From positions 62,001 to 126,000 of the forward strand of contig LSIG01000004.1 of assembly GCA_001556125.1 (NCBI GenBank): a stretch of DNA of 64,000 nt, written 5' to 3'. Position numbers and translations under genes: made by a program. Each line of letters opens with the position of its first letter. Within the stretch, counting starts at the first letter, position 1. This document shows, piece by piece, positions 57,119-64,000 of this stretch. The DNA is from Rhizobiales bacterium CCH10-E5 (GTDB lineage Bacteria; Pseudomonadota; Alphaproteobacteria; Rhizobiales; Beijerinckiaceae). The notes under the pieces were generated by a model. The model did not search any database. It was not told the DNA's origin and saw only the letters and a list, made by a program, of their open reading frames with translations.

Positions 57119-58213
57119 ATGGACCGCCGTCGTTTCGTCAAGACCGCCGCCACAGGCGCAGCCGGCAGCGCGCTGATCGCCGCGCCCGCCATCGCCCAGT
57201 CCCAGCCCAAGATCAGCTGGCGCCTGACCTCGAGCTATCCGAAGAGCCTCGACACGCTGTTCGGCCTGTCGACGCAGGTGTCCAAGCGCGTCGCCGAGGC
57301 GACAGACGGTAACTTCCAGATCCAGGTCTTCGCGCCGGGCGAGATCGTGCCCGGTCTGCAGGCGCTCGACGCCGTGCAGAACGGCACGGTCGAGTGCAGC
57401 CACACCCTGTCGAGCTTCTATATCGGCAAGGATCCGGCCTTCGCCTTCGAGACCTCGCTGCCTTTCGGCTTCAACACCCGCCAACAGAACGCCTGGCTCT
57501 ATGCCGGCGGCGGTCTCGAGCTCTGCCGCGCCTTCATGAAGAAGCAGGGCCTCTACACCATCCCCTCCGGCAACACCGGCGCGCAGATGGGCGGCTGGTT
57601 CCGCAAGGAGATCAAGTCGCTGGAGGATCTGAAGGGCCTCAAGATGCGCATCGCCGGCCTCGGCGGGCAGATCATGTCGAAGCTCGGCGTGGTGCCACAG
57701 CAGATCGCCGGCGGCGACATCTATCCGGCGCTCGAGCGCGGCACGCTCGACGCCGTCGAGTTCTCGGGCCCGCTCGACGACGAGAAGCTCGGCTTCCAGA
57801 AGGTCGCGAAGTACTACTACTATCCGGGCTTCTGGGAGGGGAACGCCAATGTCAGCTTCCTTGTGAACCTGGAGAAGTGGAACGCGCTGCCGGCCGCCTA
57901 CAAGGCGATCGTCGAAGCCGCCTGCGCCGAGGCCAACGCGCTCTGCGTCGCCAAATACGACCATGGCAATCCCGATGCGCTGATGCGGCTCGCCGGTACC
58001 GGGGCGGAGCTGCGGCCCTTCCCGCAGGAGGTGATGGCGGCGGCCTTCAAGGAAGCCTTCGCGATGTATGCCGACCTCGCCTCGAAGAACGCCGAGTTCA
58101 AGACGTTCTATGATTCCTTCCTTCCGTACTGGAAGAAGGAGAACCTCTGGTTCCGCGTCGCCGAACTGCCCTTCGACGCCTTCAACGCGCAGATGTCGCA
58201 GCAGTTGCGCTGA
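57119..58213 (+). CDS. TRAP transporter substrate-binding protein, TakP-like, Tat-exported
   Basis: 364 residues; ATG 57119 six bases behind ggagg. N-terminus MDRRRFVKTAATGAAG carries a twin-arginine motif followed by a hydrophobic region ending PAIAQ, so export by Tat is likely. The mature protein matches TakP (2-oxo-acid receptor): SYPKSLDTLFG, FAPGEIVPGLQALDAV, GNTGAQMGGWFRKEIKSL and GGDIYPALERGTLDAVEFSGP. Needs DctQ and DctM permeases, which are absent here. Inserted between the SPOR gene and nagZ. Ligand probably pyruvate or another 2-oxo acid (inference). Confidence 0.88.
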   Translation: MDRRRFVKTAATGAAGSALIAAPAIAQSQPKISWRLTSSYPKSLDTLFGLSTQVSKRVAEATDGNFQIQVFAPGEIVPGLQALDAVQNGTVECSHTLSSFYIGKDPAFAFETSLPFGFNTRQQNAWLYAGGGLELCRAFMKKQGLYTIPSGNTGAQMGGWFRKEIKSLEDLKGLKMRIAGLGGQIMSKLGVVPQQIAGGDIYPALERGTLDAVEFSGPLDDEKLGFQKVAKYYYYPGFWEGNANVSFLVNLEKWNALPAAYKAIVEAACAEANALCVAKYDHGNPDALMRLAGTGAELRPFPQEVMAAAFKEAFAMYADLASKNAEFKTFYDSFLPYWKKENLWFRVAELPFDAFNAQMSQQLR

Positions 58214-58234
58214 GGCGTTTCGTCCAAACCTCAA

Positions 58235-58339
58235 CCGTCATCCTGGGCGACCGCAGGTCGTCCGGGATCCATCCTGGGGCTCCGATGCCCTCCGATGGAT
58301 CCCGGGCCGCGCCGCTTCGCGGCGGGCCCAGGATGACGG
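58235..58339. repeat. Intergenic palindromic element, family A (copy 4)
   Basis: Ends ccgtcatcctggg / cccaggatgacgg pair perfectly over 13 bp. Interior: gcgacc-gca-ggtcg, gggatccatcc...ggatggatccc-like centre and cgccgc-ttc-gcggcg. Sits 21 bp after the TakP-like gene and 42 bp before nagZ. Confidence 0.8.
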
Positions 58340-58381
58340 CAGAGGGTTGACCGCGCCTGCGCCTCTTCCTACCCCTCGACC

Positions 58382-59392
58382 ATGACCTCGCGCGCCTTCA
58401 TCGCCGGCTGCCTCGGCACGAGCCTGACCCCGGACGAGCGGAGCTTCTTCCGCGACGCCCGGCCTTGGGGCTTCATCCTGTTCCGGCGCAACACGCAGGA
58501 TCAGGCCCAGGTCGCCGCGCTGACGGCGGAGCTGCGTGAGACGGTCGGCTGGCATGCGCCGGTCCTGATCGACCAGGAGGGCGGGCGGGTGCAGCGCATG
58601 GCGCCGCCGCACTGGCCGAAATATCCTCCGGCCCGCGCCTTCCTCGGCATCAACGACCCGCTGCAGCAGCGGGAGATCGTGCGCCTCTCCGCCCGGCTGA
58701 TGGCGCATGATCTCAAGGCGGTCGGCATCGATGTCGACTGCGTGCCGGTGCTCGACGTGCCCGTGGCCGGCAGCCACGACGTCATCGGCGACCGCGCCTA
58801 TGCGCATGAGCCCGACCGCGTCGCCCAGCTCGGCCGCGCCGCGGCGGAGGGTCTGCTGGCCGGCGGCGTGCTGCCGGTGATCAAGCACATGCCCGGCCAT
58901 GGCCGGGCGAAGGCCGACAGCCATCACGACCTGCCCGTCGTCGACGCCTCGCTGGAAGAGCTGCGGGCGCATGATTTCCGGCCCTTCCGCCATCTCGCCG
59001 ACATGCCGCTGGCGATGACGGCGCATGTCGTCTTCACCGCGCTCGACCCGAAGAATCCGGCGACGGTCTCGCGCAGAGTCGTGCGCGACATCATGCGCGG
59101 CGCGCTCGGCTATGACGGGCTGATCATGACCGACGACATCTCGATGAAGGCGCTGTCCGGCGGCTTCGCGCAGAAGGCGCGCGCGGCGATCCGGGCCGGG
59201 GTCGATGTGGTGCTGCATTGCCACGGCATCATGGAGGAGATGGTCGCCATCGCCGGGGCCGTTCCGGAAATGCGGGGCGATCGCACCCGCCGTGCCGCGA
59301 TGGCGCTCGCGCGCATCCGCCACGATCCCGAGCCGCTGGATGTCGAGGCCGCCCGCGCCCAGCTCGCGAGCGCGCTTGCCTTGAACGGCTGA
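58382..59392 (+). CDS. nagZ: Beta-N-acetylhexosaminidase NagZ (GH3)
   Basis: 336 residues. GH3 signatures: IDQEGGRVQRM, KHMPGHGRAKADSHHDLPVV with the His/Asp dyad, and nucleophile Asp in LIMTDDISMKAL. Cytoplasmic; removes GlcNAc from anhydro-muropeptides in cell-wall recycling, which in some bacteria controls AmpC induction. The family normally stands between the SPOR gene and scpA; here TakP and a repeat intervene. Confidence 0.93.
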   Translation: MTSRAFIAGCLGTSLTPDERSFFRDARPWGFILFRRNTQDQAQVAALTAELRETVGWHAPVLIDQEGGRVQRMAPPHWPKYPPARAFLGINDPLQQREIVRLSARLMAHDLKAVGIDVDCVPVLDVPVAGSHDVIGDRAYAHEPDRVAQLGRAAAEGLLAGGVLPVIKHMPGHGRAKADSHHDLPVVDASLEELRAHDFRPFRHLADMPLAMTAHVVFTALDPKNPATVSRRVVRDIMRGALGYDGLIMTDDISMKALSGGFAQKARAAIRAGVDVVLHCHGIMEEMVAIAGAVPEMRGDRTRRAAMALARIRHDPEPLDVEAARAQLASALALNG

Positions 59393-59452
59393 AGCGTCGA
59401 ACCTGTGGCGCCTCCGCGTGCGTCGCAGGGGCGGGAGGGGGAACGGCCGGCC

Positions 59453-60283
59453 ATGGCGGCGCAACTGCCATTCGAGGAGGACGGCCCGGAGCGCGACGGC
59501 GAGCCGGCGCTGCGGGTCGATGTCGACGGCTATGAGGGGCCGCTCGATCTCCTGCTCGATCTCGCGCGCCGGCAGAAGGTCGATCTCCACCGCATCTCGA
59601 TCCTGGCGCTGGCCGAGCAGTATCTCGTCTTCGTCGAGCAGGCGCGGGCGTTGCGGCTGGAACTGGCGGCCGATTATCTCGTGATGGCGGCCTGGCTGGC
59701 CTATCTCAAATCGCGGCTGCTGCTGCCGGAGCCGCCCAAGGGCGAGGAGCCGAGCGCGGCGGATCTCGCCACCGCACTAGCGCTGCGGCTGCGCCGGCTC
59801 GAGGCGATCCGGGCTGCCGCCCGCAAGCTCGCCTCGCGCGAACGGCTCGGTCAGGACGTCTTCGCGCGCGGCGCGCCCGAGGCGGTCGTCGCCGGGGCGC
59901 GGCCTGTCTGGGAGGCGGAGCTCTACGATCTGCTCTCGGCCTATGCGCAGCAGCGGATGAAGCGGATCCAGGGGCATATTTCGGTCGGCCAGCGCGTCGT
60001 CTGGTCGCTGGTCGAGGCGCGCGAAGCGCTGCAGCGGCTCGTCGGCGAGGCCGGCGACTGGACGCAGATCGACCCCTATCTCACCCGCTACATGACGTCG
60101 CATGGGCTACCCGCCCGCGAGATGGCGGCGACCGTGCGGGCCTCGGCGCTCTCCGCCATGCTGGAGATGGTCAAGGAGGGCGTGCTCGATCTGCGCCAGG
60201 ACGAGGCCTTCGCGCCGCTCTATCTGCGCCGCCGCTCGGCGCGACCGCCGGCCTTGCCTCTCGCGAGCGGGGACGGCCCGTGA
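59453..60283 (+). CDS. scpA: Segregation and condensation protein A
   Basis: 276 residues from ATG 59453 (the upstream GTG 59405 would add unneeded residues). N-terminal VDGYEGPLDLLLDLARRQKVDL binds SMC; middle LAADYLVMAAWLAYLKSRLLLP and C-terminal winged helix with EMAATVRASALSAMLEMVKEG. Kleisin of the SMC-ScpAB complex. GTGA overlap with scpB. Confidence 0.9.
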   Translation: MAAQLPFEEDGPERDGEPALRVDVDGYEGPLDLLLDLARRQKVDLHRISILALAEQYLVFVEQARALRLELAADYLVMAAWLAYLKSRLLLPEPPKGEEPSAADLATALALRLRRLEAIRAAARKLASRERLGQDVFARGAPEAVVAGARPVWEAELYDLLSAYAQQRMKRIQGHISVGQRVVWSLVEAREALQRLVGEAGDWTQIDPYLTRYMTSHGLPAREMAATVRASALSAMLEMVKEGVLDLRQDEAFAPLYLRRRSARPPALPLASGDGP

Positions 60284-60957
60284 CGGAGGCCGCAACGCCG
60301 CTTTCCGACGAGGCCGATGGCGCGGCCGAGGCCTTCGCGCAGGCGATGCGCGTGGTCGAGGCGCTGCTCTTCGCCTCGGCCCAGCCGCTGCCGGCCGAGG
60401 AGTTGGTACGCTCGGTGCCGGCCGGCGTCGCGATCGAGGAGGTTCTGGCGCAGCTGACCGCGCTCTATGCGCCGCGCGGCGTCAATCTGCGCGCCGTGGC
60501 CGGTGGCTACGCCTTCCGCACCGCGCCCGATCTCGGCTATCTGCTCGCCGCCGAGGCGGAGCCGCCGCGCAAATTGTCGCGGGCGGCGCTCGAAGTGCTG
60601 GCGATCATCGCCTATCACCAGCCGGTGACGCGGGCCGAGATCGAGGAGATCCGCGGCGTCGCCACAGCCAAGGGCACGCTCGACATCCTGCTCGAGGCCG
60701 GCTGGGTGCGGCTGCGCGGCCGTCGCCGCTCGCCGGGGCGGCCGGTGACCTTCGGCACGACACCCGGTTTCCTCGATCATTTTGGGCTCGAGCGGATCGA
60801 CGACCTGCCCGGTCTGGAGGAGCTGAAGGGCTCCGGCTTCATCGAGGGGCGCCTCACGCGCGACCTCACCGTGCCGGTTCCCGACGACGATCCGGAGCTG
60901 CGCGCCGACGAGGACCCGCTCGGCGACCTGTTCACGCCGCTTGACGAGAACGGCTGA
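60280..60957 (+). CDS. scpB: Segregation and condensation protein B
   Basis: 225 residues from GTG 60280, overlapping the scpA stop. Two winged helices: MRVVEALLFASAQPLPAEEL and LSRAALEVLAIIAYHQPVTRAEIEEIRGV. Acidic C-terminus (DDDPELRADEDP). ScpB dimers clamp ScpA in the bacterial condensin. Followed after 34 bp by a palindromic element. Confidence 0.92.
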   Translation: MTEAATPLSDEADGAAEAFAQAMRVVEALLFASAQPLPAEELVRSVPAGVAIEEVLAQLTALYAPRGVNLRAVAGGYAFRTAPDLGYLLAAEAEPPRKLSRAALEVLAIIAYHQPVTRAEIEEIRGVATAKGTLDILLEAGWVRLRGRRRSPGRPVTFGTTPGFLDHFGLERIDDLPGLEELKGSGFIEGRLTRDLTVPVPDDDPELRADEDPLGDLFTPLDENG

Positions 60958-60991
60958 GCGCCGCACAGGGCGGCGGTCACATCATCCGCCG

Positions 60992-61085
60992 CGTCGTCCC
61001 GGACGACCGAAGGCAGGCCCGGACCCATTCCTGAACCGTTCCGGCATGGGTCCCGGGTCTGCGCTTCGCTCCGCCCGGGACGACG
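60992..61085. repeat. Intergenic palindromic element, family A (copy 5, gtcgtc variant)
   Basis: Ends cgtcgtcccgg / ccgggacgacg pair perfectly over 11 bp. The centre holds ggacccattcc...ggcatgggtcc and the right arm gcttcgctccgcc. Placed between scpB and the ABC ATPase. Confidence 0.72.
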
Positions 61086-61188
61086 TCGCGTTCCAAGAGA
61101 CGAGGCGGAGCATCCGTTGGTCGCCAACGAGACGAAATCGCGCTGGCTGAGCTGGGGGCGGCGGGGCACGGCCGGGGCCGCGATCCCG

Positions 61189-62232
61189 ATGGCGCTTGCC
61201 TTCGACGGCGTGACCCAGCGCTTCGGCGAGGTCACGGCACTCAACAACGTGTCGCTTTCGGTCGAGCCCGGCGAGATCGTGGCGCTGCTCGGCCAGTCCG
61301 GCTGCGGCAAGACGACCTTGCTTCGTCTGGCCGCCGGCGTCGAGCGGCCGAGCGCGGGCCGCGTGCTGCTGGAGGGCAAGGACGTGTCCTCTCCGGAGAG
61401 CTTCGTCGAGCCCGAGCGGCGCGGCGTCGGTCTCGTCTTCCAGGACTATGCGCTGTTTCCGCATCTCACCGTGCTGGAGAATGTCCGCTTCGGGTTGCAG
61501 GGCCGGGTGCCGGGGACGGCGGCGGAGGCGACGGCGCTGCGCGCCATCGCGCGCGTCGGCTTGGCCGATCTAGCCCAGTCCTATCCGCACATGCTCTCGG
61601 GCGGCGAGCAGCAGCGCGTCGCGCTGGCGCGGGCCGTAGCGCCGCGGCCGGGCGTTCTGCTGATGGACGAGCCCTTCTCCAATCTCGACCGGCGCCTGCG
61701 TGACGTCGTGCGCGACGAGACCGCAGCCCTGCTGCAGGAGACCGGCGCGACCTCGATCATCGTCACCCACGACCCCGAGGATGCGATGCGCATCGCCGAC
61801 CGGATCGTGCTGATGCGCGCCGGCGAGATCGTGCAGATCGGCACCGGCGAGACGCTATACCGCCGACCGGCCAGTCTCTTTGCCGCCCGATTCTTCTGCG
61901 ATTTTACAGAGGTTGCCGGAAGGGTGGTGCGCGGGGCAGTCGACACGCCCTTCGGCCGATTTCCGGCACGGGGTCTGGCCGAGGGCAGCGAGGCCGTCGC
62001 CTGCATCAGGCCCCATGCGGTCCGGATCGTCCCCAAGGGCTTCTGCCTGCCGGGACGGGTGGTGACGCGGCGCTTCCTCGGCGAGGTCGATCACCTGCTG
62101 ATCGCGGTCGATGGGTTCGACCGGCTGCTTTCGGTGCGGGCCTCGCTGGCCGGAGTGCTGGGCGAGGGCGAGGATGTCGGCCTCGACATTCCCACCGACG
62201 AAGTTCTTGTGTTCCCCGCGGGGGACACATAG
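61189..62232 (+). CDS. ABC transporter ATP-binding protein, FbpC/PotA-like, orphan
   Basis: 347 residues from ATG 61189 (TTG 61117 would add 24 residues of doubtful use). Walker [11 protein letters not shown]-loop [11 protein letters not shown], signature [14 protein letters not shown], Walker [13 protein letters not shown] and H-loop VTHDPED. A C-terminal TOBE-like domain (about 240-347) follows. Closest in style to iron(III), spermidine or sulfate importers; no permease or binding protein is next to it. Inserted between scpB and tatA. Confidence 0.9.
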   Translation: MALAFDGVTQRFGEVTALNNVSLSVEPGEIVALLGQSGCGKTTLLRLAAGVERPSAGRVLLEGKDVSSPESFVEPERRGVGLVFQDYALFPHLTVLENVRFGLQGRVPGTAAEATALRAIARVGLADLAQSYPHMLSGGEQQRVALARAVAPRPGVLLMDEPFSNLDRRLRDVVRDETAALLQETGATSIIVTHDPEDAMRIADRIVLMRAGEIVQIGTGETLYRRPASLFAARFFCDFTEVAGRVVRGAVDTPFGRFPARGLAEGSEAVACIRPHAVRIVPKGFCLPGRVVTRRFLGEVDHLLIAVDGFDRLLSVRASLAGVLGEGEDVGLDIPTDEVLVFPAGDT

Positions 62233-62300
62233 GTTCCGCCACAACAGCCCGGGCCGGCGTCGCAGATCCAGTCCGAGCGCATGAATCGAGGGAGTTCGCC

Positions 62301-62543
62301 ATGGGTGGCGTCAGCATCTGGCACTGGATCGTCGTCGGCGTCATCGTGATGCTGCTGTTCGGCCGCGGCAAGGTTTCCGAGCTCATGGGCGACGTGGCCA
62401 AGGGCATCAAGTCGTTCAAGAAGGGCATGGCCGAGGACGAGACGCCTCCGCCGCCGCCCACCGCCGCGACCCCGGTCGATCCCAAGATCATCGACGCGCA
62501 GGCCACCCCTTCCGCGCCGGCGAAGGCCGAGACCAAGGCCTGA
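62301..62543 (+). CDS. tatA: Twin-arginine translocase subunit TatA
   Basis: 80 residues. One membrane helix ([22 protein letters not shown]), FGRGK hinge and amphipathic helix [14 protein letters not shown], then a Pro/Ala-rich tail. Forms the Tat pore. gggagttcgcc precedes the ATG. Confidence 0.95.
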   Translation: MGGVSIWHWIVVGVIVMLLFGRGKVSELMGDVAKGIKSFKKGMAEDETPPPPPTAATPVDPKIIDAQATPSAPAKAETKA

Positions 62544-62587
62544 GGCCTGGCCTCCCGCCCGCGGGAGGCTGAGAGGACGGACTGTCG

Positions 62588-63079
62588 ATGTTCGACATCG
62601 CCTGGAGCGAATTCATGCTGATCGGGGCGGTCGCGCTCGTCGTGATCGGCCCCAAGGACCTGCCCAAGGCGATGCGGACCGTCGGGCAGGCGGTCGGCAA
62701 GATTCGTCGGATGGCCTCGGAGTTCCAGGGGCAGTTCAACGAGGCGATGCGCGAGGCCGAACTCCACGATCTGAAGAAGCAGGTCGAGGACGTCGGCGGC
62801 TCGGTCTCCAATGCGATGAACACCGATTTCAAGCCGATCGAGATGCCGGCCTCGACCGGGCTGGACGATGCGGCGCTGAAGGAGGCCGAGGCCAAGCTGT
62901 CCGCGCTGCCGCCACCCGATCCGCTGCCGCCGGTCGAGATCGCGCCGCCTGCGGCGGCGCCCGTCGTCGAGGCTGCCACGCCCGAGCCGGCCGCCGAACC
63001 GTCCGAGCCCGCGCCGGCGAAGACGCCGCGCAAGCGCAAGGCAGCGGCTGCCGAACCCGGTGAAGGGAGCGCGGCATGA
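62588..63079 (+). CDS. tatB: Twin-arginine translocase subunit TatB
   Basis: 163 residues. Helix [18 protein letters not shown], then amphipathic [20 protein letters not shown] and a Pro/Ala/Lys-rich C-terminus, longer than E. coli TatB at its end. Part of the receptor complex with TatC. Its stop overlaps tatC by 4 bp (ATGA). Confidence 0.94.
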   Translation: MFDIAWSEFMLIGAVALVVIGPKDLPKAMRTVGQAVGKIRRMASEFQGQFNEAMREAELHDLKKQVEDVGGSVSNAMNTDFKPIEMPASTGLDDAALKEAEAKLSALPPPDPLPPVEIAPPAAAPVVEAATPEPAAEPSEPAPAKTPRKRKAAAAEPGEGSAA

Positions 63080-63900
63080 GCGTCGCCAATCCGCGCGAGG
63101 GCGAGGACGAGATCGAGGCCTCCCGTGCGCCGCTGATCGACCATCTGATCGAGCTGCGCTCGCGGCTCATCAAGTCGCTGATCGCCTTTCTGGTGATGTT
63201 CTTCATCTGCTTCGCCTTCGCGACGCAGATCTACAACATCCTCGTGCTGCCCTATGTCTGGGCGGCCGGGCCGGGCGCCAATGTCCAACTCATCTACACC
63301 GCCCCGCTCGAATATCTCTTCACCCAGATCAAGATCGCGGCCTTCGGCGCGGGCTTTTTCGCTTTCCCGGTGATCGCGACGCAGATCTACAAATTCGTCG
63401 CGCCGGGCCTCTACAAGAATGAGCGTCAGGCCTTCGCGCCCTATCTGGCGGCGACGCCGGTCTTCTTCGTGCTCGGTTCGGCGATGGTGTTCTTCTTCGC
63501 CATGCCGGTGCTGATGAAGTTCTCCATCGGCATGCAGCAGGCGGCGACCGACGGGCAGGCCGGCATCGCGCTCCTGCCCAAGGTCAGCGAATATCTCTCG
63601 CTGATCATGACGCTGATCTTCGCCTTCGGCATCTCCTTCCAGCTCCCGGTGATCCTGACCCTGCTCGGCCAGGCGGGGATCATCGACACGGTCTTCCTGA
63701 AGGAAAAGCGCCGCTACGCGATCGTCTTCGTCTTCGTCGTGGCGGCCGTGCTGACCCCGCCGGACGTGATCTCGCAGCTCATGCTCGCCGTGCCGATGCT
63801 CCTGCTCTACGAGCTCTCGGTCTTCTCGGTCGGCTATGTCGAGAAGAAGCGCGCCGCCCAGCAGGCGGCCGATGATGCCGCGGACGCGCCGAGCGCGTAG
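63076..63900 (+). CDS. tatC: Twin-arginine translocase subunit TatC
   Basis: 274 residues with six helices. [17 protein letters not shown] near the start contacts the signal; [18 protein letters not shown] and [21 protein letters not shown] are conserved. Binds RR signal peptides such as that of the TakP-like protein nearby. The ATG overlaps the tatB stop. Confidence 0.95.
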   Translation: MSVANPREGEDEIEASRAPLIDHLIELRSRLIKSLIAFLVMFFICFAFATQIYNILVLPYVWAAGPGANVQLIYTAPLEYLFTQIKIAAFGAGFFAFPVIATQIYKFVAPGLYKNERQAFAPYLAATPVFFVLGSAMVFFFAMPVLMKFSIGMQQAATDGQAGIALLPKVSEYLSLIMTLIFAFGISFQLPVILTLLGQAGIIDTVFLKEKRRYAIVFVFVVAAVLTPPDVISQLMLAVPMLLLYELSVFSVGYVEKKRAAQQAADDAADAPSA

Positions 63901-63917
63901 CCCGATCATCCATTCTT

Positions 63918-64000
63918 ACGTCATCCTGGGACGGCCCGAAGGGGCGGCCCGGGATCCATCGGAGGGCGCTGTGCCCTATGGTGGATCCCCGGTCTTCGCC
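63918..64000. repeat. Intergenic palindromic element, family A (copy 6, cut by window end)
   Basis: Starts acgtcatcctggg, includes gggacggcccgaaggggcgg and gggatccatcgg, and runs beyond the window, so the right end is not visible. Lies 17 bp after tatC. Confidence 0.65.

Noticed and set aside
57119..62232. TakP-like protein and ABC ATPase as one transporter
   Set aside because: They belong to different transporter classes (TRAP and ABC), are separated by nagZ and scpAB, and no permease is encoded.

Overview
The window is about two-thirds G+C by eye, densely coded, and reads as ordinary chromosome of an alphaproteobacterium, most likely a member of the Hyphomicrobiales (Rhizobiales). The evidence is the gene content: DUF1489, DUF3429, DUF2272 and DUF599 proteins, a Porin_2-like barrel, a phasin, and the run erpA/dgt-argS-SPOR-nagZ-scpA-scpB-tatA-tatB-tatC. 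A Bosea-like genus would fit, but that is inference. There is no rRNA, CRISPR array, insertion sequence or prophage. One tRNA (Leu, anticodon GAG) is present.

Layout. 1-2.5 kb: end of the alpha ribosomal operon (rpsM 3' end, rpsK, rpoA, rplQ) closed by a UUCG-loop terminator. 2.6-12 kb: a frameshifted tripartite-tricarboxylate binding protein, a Deg/HtrA protease overlapping rarA, a porin with a very acidic insert, crcB overlapping an RluC-type pseudouridine synthase, a PsiF-like periplasmic protein, a HAD phosphatase and an unknown protein behind a lux-box-like palindrome. 12-20 kb: pccA, a GST, an LprI-like protein, a DUF218 protein, a rhodanese and isovaleryl-CoA dehydrogenase. 20-27 kb: ZntB, two paralogous secreted GH25 lysozymes next to a small Cys-rich secreted protein, MgtE, tRNA-Leu, an orphan FliN-like protein, LipB and a DUF2272 protein. 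27-37 kb: mccB and mccA (leucine degradation) separated by membrane proteins, a GGDEF/EAL protein and an SDR. 37-44 kb: DUF1489, a VWA protein with four Ig-like repeats, panC, a VWA/J-domain gene pair and a D,D-carboxypeptidase with a SPOR domain. 44-52 kb: phasin, UxaA-type dehydratase, aminotransferase, sirtuin, LysE exporter, double cold-shock protein and ErpA. 52-64 kb: dgt, argS, SPOR protein, an orphan TakP-like TRAP binding protein with a twin-arginine signal, nagZ, scpAB, an orphan ABC ATPase and tatABC.

Working together: Ivd and MccAB are consecutive steps of leucine catabolism, and PccA handles the propionyl-CoA from branched-chain and odd-chain substrates. NagZ, the carboxypeptidase and the two SPOR proteins act on the cell wall. 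ScpAB act in chromosome segregation, and TatABC export folded proteins such as the neighbouring TakP-like protein.

The clearest structure not explained by genes is a set of eleven intergenic palindromic elements of about 80-150 bp, beginning near gtcat and ending near atgac and able to fold as multi-arm cloverleaves. Each lies just behind a gene end. I found no clearly new multi-gene defence or biosynthetic system. The items most worth a second look are these repeats, the lux-box-like site, the acidic porin insert, the lysozyme pair with the Cys-rich neighbour, and the VWA/J-domain pair.
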